Made by a program: the position numbers and the translations under genes
Part shown: positions 17,823 through 25,453 of the stretch, piece by piece
Layout: every line of letters starts with the position of its first letter
Position numbering within the stretch: the first letter of the stretch is position 1
The notes under the pieces: generated by a model
What the model saw: only the letters and a program-made list of their open reading frames with translations
Databases searched by the model: none
Told to the model about the DNA's origin: nothing
Source: an uncultured Bacteroidales bacterium
Lineage (GTDB): Bacteria; Bacteroidota; Bacteroidia; Bacteroidales; F082
Direction: 5' to 3'
Assembly (NCBI GenBank): GCA_946408345.1
Contig: CAMJRR010000010.1
Coordinates: 28,458-92,457 of the forward strand
Length of the DNA stretch: 64,000 nt

Positions 17823-19130
17823 TTATCTGTATTTGCGCTTCATGAACCAATGCTCAAACACTGAAATGCCTACATTCATCTTGGCATAGCGTTCTTGTAT
17901 CAAACCGCCTTCACGGGTACCATATTGTCCTATTTCAAAGGACACATTGACCTTCGACGGAGTCTTAGGTAGCGGCAACGACATTCCAGCCGTGGCACCT
18001 ACCTTATTAATACTATGTTCCATGCCATCGTTTCCAGGCAGGCTGATGAAACCATGTTCATAGAATCCGCCGAAACGATAGGTAACACGTGAAAAATATC
18101 CCGAAACGGAAGTATGTCTTGGCGTGAATTCAGCTCCTGCCGACACCGACCACGAGTTCTGAAGGGCATCGGTGACGCCCTCACGGGCAAATTTCGACCA
18201 TTGCATCCAGTTGAAATCGGCGCCCACCGTCCAATCGCTACCTTTTTGCAAAGCCACACCCACACCAAAGCCTTGAGGCATGGTGATACGAGTTGGACCG
18301 GAAATATGTGCAACCGTATCGATGACATATTCTATTTCAGTATCCATATCTTCCTCAATGGACCGGATAAACAAAGTCTGATCAGCTTTCAACTTGACTT
18401 TCTGAGTGTACGTGAGGCCGACACTTAAATCCATATCGTCACCCACATTCGTGTTGAAAAGCATACCATAATCGAACATGAAAGAGCTAACCATCACGTC
18501 GACACTACGCCTTGAACCGATATAGTAAATCGAGTCGGGAAAATAGAGCGAGGTCTCGGTCTGTGTGTTACCAAAAACATAGTAAACATTGGCACCCACA
18601 GCAAAATGCTTGCCCAATTTGAAGGCGTTGCCAATAAAGGCCTGATTGAGTCCACCTTTGCCTTGGAAACGTGTGGTTGTATTACCCACTTCAGGAATTT
18701 CCTTGTCGATCTTCATAGTGTATCCTGTGGTACTATAAGGTTGCACGCCAAGTGCCACTTTCCACCATGGTGCCAGGCCAAAAGCCATCGAAACGTAGTC
18801 GAAAGAAGCGTTGTTGGCACGCTCAGAGAGACTCGCCGTACTGAAAGCGGAGGTCTTGAAATAAAAACCAGCATCAAAAAGGAAGGCCAATGAATCAATT
18901 TTGGCGTATGAAGCAGGATTTTCAGCATTAATCATACCGCCTCCAAACATGGCATTGGCCGCACCACCCATACCTTTCAGCCTGACATTCATCGACTTGT
19001 CACGCACTTGACCTACTCCAAACAAAGAATAGGGCGAGTCGGCATCAGCTTGAGCCATGGTATCGAAGCTGAAACAAGCCAGCAGGCATATCAGCCAAAT
19101 GTTTTTCAGAAAATGTGTTCTCATAACCAT
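17823..19130 (-). CDS. Outer membrane beta-barrel protein (FadL/PorV-like)
   Basis: This 435-residue protein has a signal peptide (LKNIWLICLLACFSFDTMAQ), then YSLFGVGQVRDKSMNVRLKG and MGGAANAMFGGGMINAENPA, a pattern seen in OmpP1/FadL-like barrels of Bacteroidota. The rest shows alternating beta-strands ending in an aromatic/basic C-terminus (FMKRKYR). It is the first gene of the operon leading into TPR, lptC and CNNM. Two start codons (19130 and 19124) are close together. The ligand is unknown. Confidence 0.78.
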   Translation of the reverse strand: MVMRTHFLKNIWLICLLACFSFDTMAQADADSPYSLFGVGQVRDKSMNVRLKGMGGAANAMFGGGMINAENPASYAKIDSLAFLFDAGFYFKTSAFSTASLSERANNASFDYVSMAFGLAPWWKVALGVQPYSTTGYTMKIDKEIPEVGNTTTRFQGKGGLNQAFIGNAFKLGKHFAVGANVYYVFGNTQTETSLYFPDSIYYIGSRRSVDVMVSSFMFDYGMLFNTNVGDDMDLSVGLTYTQKVKLKADQTLFIRSIEEDMDTEIEYVIDTVAHISGPTRITMPQGFGVGVALQKGSDWTVGADFNWMQWSKFAREGVTDALQNSWSVSAGAEFTPRHTSVSGYFSRVTYRFGGFYEHGFISLPGNDGMEHSINKVGATAGMSLPLPKTPSKVNVSFEIGQYGTREGGLIQERYAKMNVGISVFEHWFMKRKYR

Positions 19131-19397
19131 AACATCTTAGGCACACACTTCCCTCTCTTCCTCCTTTATTCGAGTAGATGAGGGTTTAAGAGCGTGCAAA
19201 TATCCGATTTTTTAACTCGTTAGACAAATTTTTATTGCTTTAATTACAAGCTAATTTTGTTATATCACTGATTATCAACTAAAATGATATTTAAAAATAA
19301 AAAAATCACAATTTTTGAAGTTTTTTTCTTGCCAAATGGGAAAAATGTCGTATTTTTGCAGCCACAAACCGAGAGGTTCAACGTAGTTAAAAACAGA

Positions 19398-19473
<76 letters not shown>

Positions 19474-19481
19474 AAAAACGA

Positions 19482-19512
19482 AGAGACGCAAATATGCGTC
19501 TCTTTTTTTGTT
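19482..19512 (+). terminator. Terminator after tRNA-Phe
   Basis: Perfect arms AGAGACGCA / TGCGTCTCT (19482-19490 and 19495-19503) are followed by a run of T. Confidence 0.88.
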
Positions 19513-19611
19513 TCATTGATTCAGTTTAAGGCTGTCACCTTGTGGCCACCGATTTATTGCGATGTTGAGGCATAGTGGCAATCGCGAGCCGCAACCCACA
19601 CAGCACAAATA

Positions 19612-19638
19612 AAAAAGCGCTCCCAAAGGAAGCGCTTT
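19612..19638 (-). terminator. Terminator at the end of the peptide/lipoprotein operon
   Basis: AAAAGCGCT and AGCGCTTTT flank a 9-base loop, and the minus strand continues into a T-run. It lies about 27 bp after the lipoprotein stop. The 100 bp between this and the tRNA terminator hold nothing I can name. Confidence 0.82.
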
Positions 19639-19664
19639 TCTAAATAGTTTCTTACTTACTAAGA

Positions 19665-20660
19665 TTAATAGTTAGCAAGATTGAATCCGTAATGCTTAAT
19701 CACATTAGGAGCAACTTGGTGGTTGCGATCTGACATGTCAATCGTCTTAGTGCTACCATCAGCAAACGTAATGTCGATGGTGTAACCATGAGTAAGAGCC
19801 AAAGGACGCAGCACCATGTAGAAATGAGTGCAAGTAGCTTGAGTAGTACCAATCTGCACACCTTCCTCAGGCATGGTTAAAGTGAGAGTGTTACCTTTTT
19901 CAGTCACATTGTAACCCACTCTATTAAGGTACTGAGCCAATGACTGCATATAGGCAGTGTTGTTGGGGTCATAATTGTTGAAGAGGCTCTGCATTTCGAC
20001 AGGATCGACTTCGGGGATGATCAACTCAATCCAACCAGAGAGATCAAAGCTGTTGTCAGTAATCTTGATTTCCTTGACGACAGTAGGACCATTGGGATCG
20101 AACATCATCATGTCATAAACACCGCAAATGTTTCTGAAGAAGAAAGCAGTTTCGGGTGTTTCGGTTTGGGCCAAATGCTCAACATTGTCAACCTTGGCAG
20201 CCATATACATAGCTCCCAACGGAACTCTGTCGGCACGATACTCTTGAGTAGGGGCAACATAGAACTGGCATTTATTTTCACCACCAGCCATTTCCGTATG
20301 AATGTTATTAGCGCCACCAGGATAGAAAGCATAATAAGCATCCAAAATGTCTTCAGCAACCTCACCAGTTCCACAATTCTCAAATCTAACATAATTGCCT
20401 TCTTGAACTGCAGCATACTGGGCGCAATGGCTATGAGTAGGAACCTCGTTGTCAATGTTGAAAATCATGACTACGTCACCTTGTTCAAACATGACTTTGA
20501 GATTACCAGGAGCATAATAAGCTCTGTTCTCATCCACATTTTCTTCGACAAGCTCTTGGGTCTTTATCGTCAAAGCACTCTTTTGTTCTTGTTTTTTGCA
20601 TGAGGTGAATGCTAATGCCACCAATGCAATCATGCAAAAGCATCTAATTACTCTTTTCAT
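19665..20660 (-). CDS. Lipoprotein, fimbrillin-like, at the end of the RiPP-like locus
   Basis: This 331-residue lipoprotein has signal MKRVIRCFCMIALVALAFTSC and then a lysine/glutamine-rich linker. The body resembles Bacteroidales fimbrillin-like (Mfa-like) lipoproteins: a segment on avoiding large values (YAAVQEGNYVRFENCGTGEV), a yfYPgg-type motif (AYYAFYPGG), PLGAMYMAAKV, and a C-terminal CTHFYMVLRPLALTHGYTI. The resemblance is to a fold type and not certain. The start is 51 bp after the stop of the 42-residue peptide gene, so it probably shares that peptide's promoter and could display, sequester or respond to the peptide. Confidence 0.7.
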   Translation of the reverse strand: MKRVIRCFCMIALVALAFTSCKKQEQKSALTIKTQELVEENVDENRAYYAPGNLKVMFEQGDVVMIFNIDNEVPTHSHCAQYAAVQEGNYVRFENCGTGEVAEDILDAYYAFYPGGANNIHTEMAGGENKCQFYVAPTQEYRADRVPLGAMYMAAKVDNVEHLAQTETPETAFFFRNICGVYDMMMFDPNGPTVVKEIKITDNSFDLSGWIELIIPEVDPVEMQSLFNNYDPNNTAYMQSLAQYLNRVGYNVTEKGNTLTLTMPEEGVQIGTTQATCTHFYMVLRPLALTHGYTIDITFADGSTKTIDMSDRNHQVAPNVIKHYGFNLANY

Positions 20661-20711
20661 TTTTTTTAATTCTCTTTTTTAGTTAGTAATCAGTTAATTG
20701 ACAATTTAGAA

Positions 20712-20840
20712 TTAAGGATTCCAAGTGGTTCCACCTTCAATTCCAGAACCAGCAGTTCCACCCGCCATGAAATCCTTGTTCACATCGAGATTGATCAATT
20801 CAGCCTTTGGAGCTTCGTACATTTTGTTCATCTTTTTCAT
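20712..20840 (-). CDS. 42-residue RiPP precursor-like peptide
   Basis: This small gene has a leader-like N-terminus MKKMNKMYEAPKAEL, then INLDVNKDFMAGG, then a Gly/Thr-rich end with TAGSGIEGG and TTWNP. The YxxPxxE leader motif plus a glycine-rich core is a pattern I recall from Bacteroidales natural-product precursors. A double Gly (MAGG) at residues 25-28 is a plausible leader/core border, leaving a core of about 14 residues with Thr and Ser that could be phosphorylated or nucleotidylated. It has its own -7 box (20914-20922) and lies 112 bp after the nucleotidyltransferase. No cysteines are present, which argues against lanthipeptide or sactipeptide chemistry. Confidence 0.72.
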   Translation of the reverse strand: MKKMNKMYEAPKAELINLDVNKDFMAGGTAGSGIEGGTTWNP

Positions 20841-20913
20841 TTTGTTTAGTTTTTAATTTGACTTATTGTTGTTAATTAATTGTTTCGTGCTTCCTTTTCA
20901 CACTTTTGACGCT

Positions 20914-20922
20914 GCAAAAATA
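20914..20922 (-). promoter_or_regulatory. -7 box for the precursor-like peptide gene
   Basis: The minus strand reads TATTTTTGC, a full match to TAnnTTTG, about 74 bp before the peptide start. A separate promoter would allow the peptide to be made in excess over its enzymes. Confidence 0.65.
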
Positions 20923-20952
20923 AATAATTAATTCATACGGAGAGAAAAAAAA

Positions 20953-22059
20953 TCACTTTTTTTGAATTTTTTTTCCAAAGCCCTTCTTCAAAGCAGTGTT
21001 CATCTCACGAAAAGCTTGGCCGGGAAAGAGGGCTGACAATTGGAAGAAATTGACAAAAATGCCTATAAAGGAATGCAATTTTTTCATACTTGTCCGTTTT
21101 GGCCTGTTGCGTTTGAAGCGGTTGGGGCGAAGGAAATTGCCTTCCGCCATAACCCGAGAGAAAAGTTTATGGGCACGACGCCTGCATGACGGTTCATAAA
21201 AAGGCATTTCGGCCTTAGGTAAGCCAAGATTCTCTACCAAAAGATAGCCAAAAGTTTGCCACGGCTTCAACAAATGCATAGAAGTTATCCATTGGTACAA
21301 CTTATCGGTATCGAGCTGATCATGATAGGCATGAAGTGTTATTGCCAAATCGGAAAGCTGTCTCCAACCCACACCCGTAGTCAGGAAATGATGCCAAGCA
21401 TGGAAGAAAGTGTAAAAAACCATAAACTCCTTAGAAGGAATTGCCAATTTGAGACCTTCGAAATCGACATGCTGGGCTTTTTCATGCAGACCTTCACGTT
21501 CAATAGTTTCATAAACAGCCAATTCCTTATATCCTGACAAATCGGCACTAACACGGTGTATTTCCATGGGATAATGACCAAACTCAATATTATAGTGCCT
21601 GCCTGAATCCACTTCTTCCTCCCAATTGTAGCCACCGGGAATTGTGCGCAGAAGCTTACATGCCTCATGGAAGTCGTTGAGACCCACATAGAGGTCAATA
21701 TCTCCGAATTGTCGTAAATTAGGATTGGGGTAAAGCATGGCCAAACTAAAACCCTTAAGCAATACTGGATCGATGTTGCGTGCTTGCAATAGCTTCACTG
21801 CCGAAACCAAAATGCGTTTCAACTGCATCTGGTTGATCAAGTTGAAGCGCATAGCCGATTGCATCTCGCCAAGCATGGAGTCAGACGGACGATCGTTTCC
21901 CTTTATCTGAGAGGCTACATCGCTCAACAGCACATTTGTCGCATGATGTTTGGCAAGCCGCATGACAGCATCCCAATCCACCTCCCCTTCAATGACAGTA
22001 GGGGTGCCCCATAAAGCGGAACGCATCAAAGCAAAATACTGTGACTCGGGATTTGTCAT
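20953..22059 (-). CDS. Nucleotidyltransferase-like protein of the PF14907 type
   Basis: This 368-residue protein belongs to the uncharacterised nucleotidyltransferase family often found in lasso-peptide and other RiPP loci. Key residues are at about 98-125: LLKGFSLAMLYPNPNLRQFG followed by DIDLYV, where the DxD supplies metal-binding acids. A second half (YNIEFGHYPMEIHR and WHHFLTTGVGWRQLSDLAIT) completes the family pattern. Its family partners are peptide-modifying kinases and PqqD proteins. It starts 13 bp after the PqqD stop, in the same operon. A role in transferring a nucleotide to the peptide is inference. Confidence 0.85.
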   Translation of the reverse strand: MTNPESQYFALMRSALWGTPTVIEGEVDWDAVMRLAKHHATNVLLSDVASQIKGNDRPSDSMLGEMQSAMRFNLINQMQLKRILVSAVKLLQARNIDPVLLKGFSLAMLYPNPNLRQFGDIDLYVGLNDFHEACKLLRTIPGGYNWEEEVDSGRHYNIEFGHYPMEIHRVSADLSGYKELAVYETIEREGLHEKAQHVDFEGLKLAIPSKEFMVFYTFFHAWHHFLTTGVGWRQLSDLAITLHAYHDQLDTDKLYQWITSMHLLKPWQTFGYLLVENLGLPKAEMPFYEPSCRRRAHKLFSRVMAEGNFLRPNRFKRNRPKRTSMKKLHSFIGIFVNFFQLSALFPGQAFREMNTALKKGFGKKIQKK

Positions 22060-22072
22060 TTATTATACCTTA

Positions 22073-22342
22073 TTAATTAATAATCATGTCAGTCTCTTTC
22101 CAAGTTTGCAACAAAGCTGCCACGTCTTTCTCAGCCACATCGCGGGTAATACCATACTCATCTAAAAGAAGCTCTACTAAAGTTTCTGCTTCAAAATCCT
22201 TATCTTCAACCGATTTCCAAAGGAAAGCAGCCGATTCATTCAACGAAATCATGCGGCTGAAATCAACCGCATCAAGTCCTTCAGCAACAAGAACAAACTC
22301 TTTGCCTAAAGAACGAAGTATGTAACCTTTTCTTGTCTTCAT
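22073..22342 (-). CDS. PqqD-family peptide-binding protein (RRE)
   Basis: This 89-residue protein has the PqqD fold of a RiPP recognition element: a small N-terminal beta-sheet (GYILRSLGKEFVLVAEG) and helices with LNESAAFLWKSVEDKDFEAE and a C-terminal DVAALLQTWKETDMI. RREs bind precursor leader peptides and hand them to modifying enzymes. The gene starts one base after the peptidase stop and is followed by the nucleotidyltransferase, so all three are translationally coupled. Its presence is the best argument that the 42-residue peptide is a substrate. Confidence 0.9.
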   Translation of the reverse strand: MKTRKGYILRSLGKEFVLVAEGLDAVDFSRMISLNESAAFLWKSVEDKDFEAETLVELLLDEYGITRDVAEKDVAALLQTWKETDMIIN

Positions 22343-22343
22343 A

Positions 22344-22787
22344 TCAATATTGTTTACTTGTTAATTTAATCCATTTCCTATATATCTTCAGCATATATTT
22401 CCTTAGAAACAAAGTATGTCTCCATAGCCACGCTTTCCGAGGTTTATGCTGGCGATCATCAGGTGTTATGATTTCAACCACCTTACCAACCACATCATTG
22501 CGCTTCCCATGTTCGACATCATTCAGATTGCCATCGCCCATCAAAGTGAACTCTTCTCCATTAATGGCCACAATCCGATGCAAAACATATCGTTTCTCAA
22601 AATATGCCAACACAATATCACCCACACTTAATTTGTCAGTCTTCCTCAATTTAATGCGATCAACTTCCCCGCGTATGAAAGGAAGCATACTTCTACCTTT
22701 CGGGGTCATCACCACTTCGCGACCTTCACCAAGCAACCGTGCGACTTCACCCAAAAGCACCTCATTCGGTAAGACTACTTTCTCCAT
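22344..22787 (-). CDS. S24/S26-type signal-peptidase-like protein with Ser-His pair
   Basis: This 147-residue protein has a LexA/signal peptidase fold: MTPKGRSMLPFIRG holds the serine nucleophile (Ser33), and KRYVLHRIVAINGEEF holds His70 where bacterial type I signal peptidases have Lys. GDGN and VVGKVVEI complete the family boxes. A Ser-His pair is known from the eukaryotic/archaeal SEC11 and SipW type. No clear transmembrane helix is seen, only a basic, moderately hydrophobic C-terminus (LWRHTLFLRKYML). I chose ATG 22787, which overlaps the kinase gene by 26 bp. It may cleave the leader from the modified peptide; this is inferred. Confidence 0.82.
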   Translation of the reverse strand: MEKVVLPNEVLLGEVARLLGEGREVVMTPKGRSMLPFIRGEVDRIKLRKTDKLSVGDIVLAYFEKRYVLHRIVAINGEEFTLMGDGNLNDVEHGKRNDVVGKVVEIITPDDRQHKPRKAWLWRHTLFLRKYMLKIYRKWIKLTSKQY

Positions 22788-23658
22788 GATGCTGTGTAAC
22801 TGTATTATAACATAAGAAAGCGGCCTTATCATTAGGCAGACAATCCAACGAATAACACGGCACCAAGTTGATTATCTTCACAATGGCAGTATGAAGTCCA
22901 TCAGCCATTTCTTTGATAAACCGCAAACCCGAACAAGAAACATACATCGAAGCATAAGCCTGAGTCATCAGCTGTTGATGTATTTCATTTGTTTTGGCCT
23001 GATGCAAATCAACGATGGCACCCACAGGATAGTCTAAATTGCGGTAACAAGGTGTCTTACCACTCCAAGGAGAGCCATAAACCCGAATTTCACCATTGGG
23101 ATCAACTCGAAGTACTGGATTATCGTCATTTAGCAATTCACAACCTTCTATATTATTAATCCACAATTGACTATGCGTACTTTTTCCTGTACCACTCTTG
23201 CCCAAAAACAAATAGCCCTTACCATCCTTTACAGTAACTGATGAATGCATCAATAAGGTATCTTTTTTAGCAGTAACAAAAGCATACATCACCATAATCA
23301 CAGTATTGATTGTGAACCTTAAACTCCCTAGAACACGAAATTCGGTCTCGGAAAAAGACTTATCAGCAATCATATACAAACGAATAGGAGCTTCCAACAT
23401 AGGAGCAATCTCCATCAACCATTTCCCTTCCCATTCGTAAATATCATAACGAGGCATGTCAGGAGAAGTGCAACACACTGTCACCTTCTGTTTTTGGGAA
23501 GTATCAGGCATTGAATCAATCATCCTAGCAGTAAAAACCAAATTACTGTCATCTTCCACCTCAAAAGCCTCATAAGGCTTCATCTCACTCCAGGCGACAT
23601 CGTTGTCAGGCATAACCACGGCAAATTTGTGACCCGCAACTTTATACACTTTCTTCAT
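22762..23658 (-). CDS. HprK-like kinase of a RiPP-like locus
   Basis: This 298-residue ATP-dependent kinase is related to HPr kinase and often mislabelled PEP carboxykinase. It has Walker A GKSGTGKSTHSQLW, the acidic motif LLNDDNPVLRVD and GSPWSGKTPCYRN. Such kinases in lasso-peptide loci phosphorylate a Ser of the precursor. The start ATG 23658 (MKKVYKVAGHKFAV) follows a minus-strand TATCTTTGC box; a longer open frame upstream has no family sequence. It is the first gene of the kinase-peptidase-PqqD-nucleotidyltransferase operon, divergent from lnt. There is no HPr substrate nearby. Confidence 0.88.
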   Translation of the reverse strand: MKKVYKVAGHKFAVVMPDNDVAWSEMKPYEAFEVEDDSNLVFTARMIDSMPDTSQKQKVTVCCTSPDMPRYDIYEWEGKWLMEIAPMLEAPIRLYMIADKSFSETEFRVLGSLRFTINTVIMVMYAFVTAKKDTLLMHSSVTVKDGKGYLFLGKSGTGKSTHSQLWINNIEGCELLNDDNPVLRVDPNGEIRVYGSPWSGKTPCYRNLDYPVGAIVDLHQAKTNEIHQQLMTQAYASMYVSCSGLRFIKEMADGLHTAIVKIINLVPCYSLDCLPNDKAAFLCYNTVTQHHGESSLTE

Positions 23659-23753
23659 TTTGCAAAAATTTGTGCAAAGATAGTTTTTTTCTTGATATGA
23701 TAGAACAATTGGGTGAAAATAGTCAACAAAAAAGGTTTTACCGCCAAAAAATC

Positions 23754-23763
23754 GTACCTTTGC
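23754..23763 (+). promoter_or_regulatory. -7 box for lnt, divergent from the kinase promoter
   Basis: The plus strand reads GTACCTTTGC, containing TACCTTTG, about 25 bp before the lnt start. The divergent minus-strand box TATCTTTGC for the kinase lies at about 23676-23684. Confidence 0.6.
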
Positions 23764-23785
23764 CCGTTTTTTGAAGAACAATACG

Positions 23786-25453
23786 ATGAAAAGAAAGAAA
23801 GAAAATAATAATGCGACCCTTAGACACGATCAGGGATCGCGACTTCGTAATATCATACTAGCCTTATTGACTGGTGGTTTGCTCACAGCTGCATGGCCCA
23901 CTTGGGGTATTGCATCGCTGATTTTCATAGGGTTAGTTCCGTTATTGTTGATCGAAAACCGTATTGCACAAGGCAAAAATGACAGAATGTTTTGGCTCTC
24001 GTTTCTAGCCTTCTTTGTTTGGAATGTGGCCACAACGTGGTGGGTGTGGAACGCCACTCCTGCCGCCATATTAGCATGGATACTGAACGCGCTTTTCATG
24101 ACCATCGTATTCCAAGTGTTTCACCTCACGAAAAAGAAAGTGTGCAACAACCCGTGGGGTAACTTCTTCCTCATCCCCTATTGGATGGCTTTTGAGTTGC
24201 TCACTTACTGGTGGTCCATCAAATGGCCATGGTTGAACCTTGGTCATGCCTTTTCCACTCAACACGAATGGATTCAATGGTACGAATACACAGGTGTGGC
24301 TGGTGGAACACTTTGGATTCTACTTGTCAATATATTGATTACCAATATAATCCTATACTTTAAATCAAAAGAAACAAAGCCACTTCTTATTAGTATTGGT
24401 GCCGAGGTGGCGATAATCCTCGTGCCCATTCTTATCAGCACGCGTATCTACAAACATTACGAAGACCAAGGCGTTGACACGGAAGTTGTCGTTGTTCAAC
24501 AGAACTGCGACCCTTGGAACGAGCAGTTCGACAGCCAATTCTACGACCAGGTCATCCAAAACAACATTAATCTTTCATTGCCATTGGTAACTCCCAACAC
24601 GCGGTTTGTCGTGAGTAGTGAATCAGCCATTCAAGAAGGCATCTGGCTGCAAGAGGTCGACAAAGTAAAGGCTGTCAATACATTGCGCGACTATGTCAAG
24701 AGATTTCCGCAGTTGGCATTCGTCATCGGCGGTACCACCTACGAGTGGGTGCCCAAAGGTATGGAAGATGATTTTCCAGCACGAGAAGCGGGACTTAATC
24801 GCTATTATTATTGCCACAATTCCGCCCTGCTCATCGACACAGTCCGCATGCAACATCGCAATAAATCGCAACTTACGCCAGCGGTGGAGGCTATCCCCGA
24901 ATGGATGGGCTTTTTGAAGAACTATAGCCTTACCATGGGCATTGCACGTGGTACCCTAAAAACCGACCCCGAATCGAAAGTGATGGAATTTAGCGGACAT
25001 AAAGTGGCTGTGCCCATCTGTTATGAATCAGCCTTTGGCGAATACGTCAGTTCGTTCTGCAAGAAAGGTGCCGACTTGCTCTTTGTCATCACAAACGACG
25101 GCTGGTGGGGCGATACACCAGGCTATAAGCAGCATTTCGAGTTCTCCAAGTTGAGAGCTATTGAGAATCGCCGTTGCGTTGCACGTTCAACCAACACAGG
25201 TCGCTCAGGATTCTTCAACCAGCGGGGCGATGTGCTGCAACAAACCCAGTATTGGGTACCTGATGCTATTCGCGCTACACTGAAAGCCAACACGAAAGTG
25301 ACCTTCTATGCCAAACACGGTGACTACCTCAGTCGAATTGCTGTTTATCTCACTTTTGTGCTACTCATCACATGGGGAGCTATGAGCCTCATCCGATGGA
25401 ACCGGTCTGGTGAGAGAACTACCAAGAAAGCCAACAAGCGCAAAAAGAAATGA
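23786..25453 (+). CDS. lnt: Apolipoprotein N-acyltransferase
   Basis: This enzyme adds the third acyl chain to lipoproteins in the inner membrane. It has about seven hydrophobic N-terminal segments (from LALLTGGLLTAAWPTWGIAS) and a nitrilase-like domain. The catalytic triad is visible as Glu in VVSSESAIQEG, Lys in HRNKSQLTPAVEAIP and Cys in VPICYESAFGEYV. The C-terminal membrane helix is VYLTFVLLITWGAMSLI. About 555 residues is family length. ATG 23786 is chosen over a TTG at 23771 that overlaps the promoter. The stop overlaps the next start (ATGA). Confidence 0.93.
   Translation: MKRKKENNNATLRHDQGSRLRNIILALLTGGLLTAAWPTWGIASLIFIGLVPLLLIENRIAQGKNDRMFWLSFLAFFVWNVATTWWVWNATPAAILAWILNALFMTIVFQVFHLTKKKVCNNPWGNFFLIPYWMAFELLTYWWSIKWPWLNLGHAFSTQHEWIQWYEYTGVAGGTLWILLVNILITNIILYFKSKETKPLLISIGAEVAIILVPILISTRIYKHYEDQGVDTEVVVVQQNCDPWNEQFDSQFYDQVIQNNINLSLPLVTPNTRFVVSSESAIQEGIWLQEVDKVKAVNTLRDYVKRFPQLAFVIGGTTYEWVPKGMEDDFPAREAGLNRYYYCHNSALLIDTVRMQHRNKSQLTPAVEAIPEWMGFLKNYSLTMGIARGTLKTDPESKVMEFSGHKVAVPICYESAFGEYVSSFCKKGADLLFVITNDGWWGDTPGYKQHFEFSKLRAIENRRCVARSTNTGRSGFFNQRGDVLQQTQYWVPDAIRATLKANTKVTFYAKHGDYLSRIAVYLTFVLLITWGAMSLIRWNRSGERTTKKANKRKKK

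Noticed and set aside
22762..23658. PEP carboxykinase (ATP) label for the kinase gene
   Set aside because: The protein is only about 298 residues, has a HprK-type Walker A, and lies with PqqD and a nucleotidyltransferase; PEP carboxykinases are much longer.
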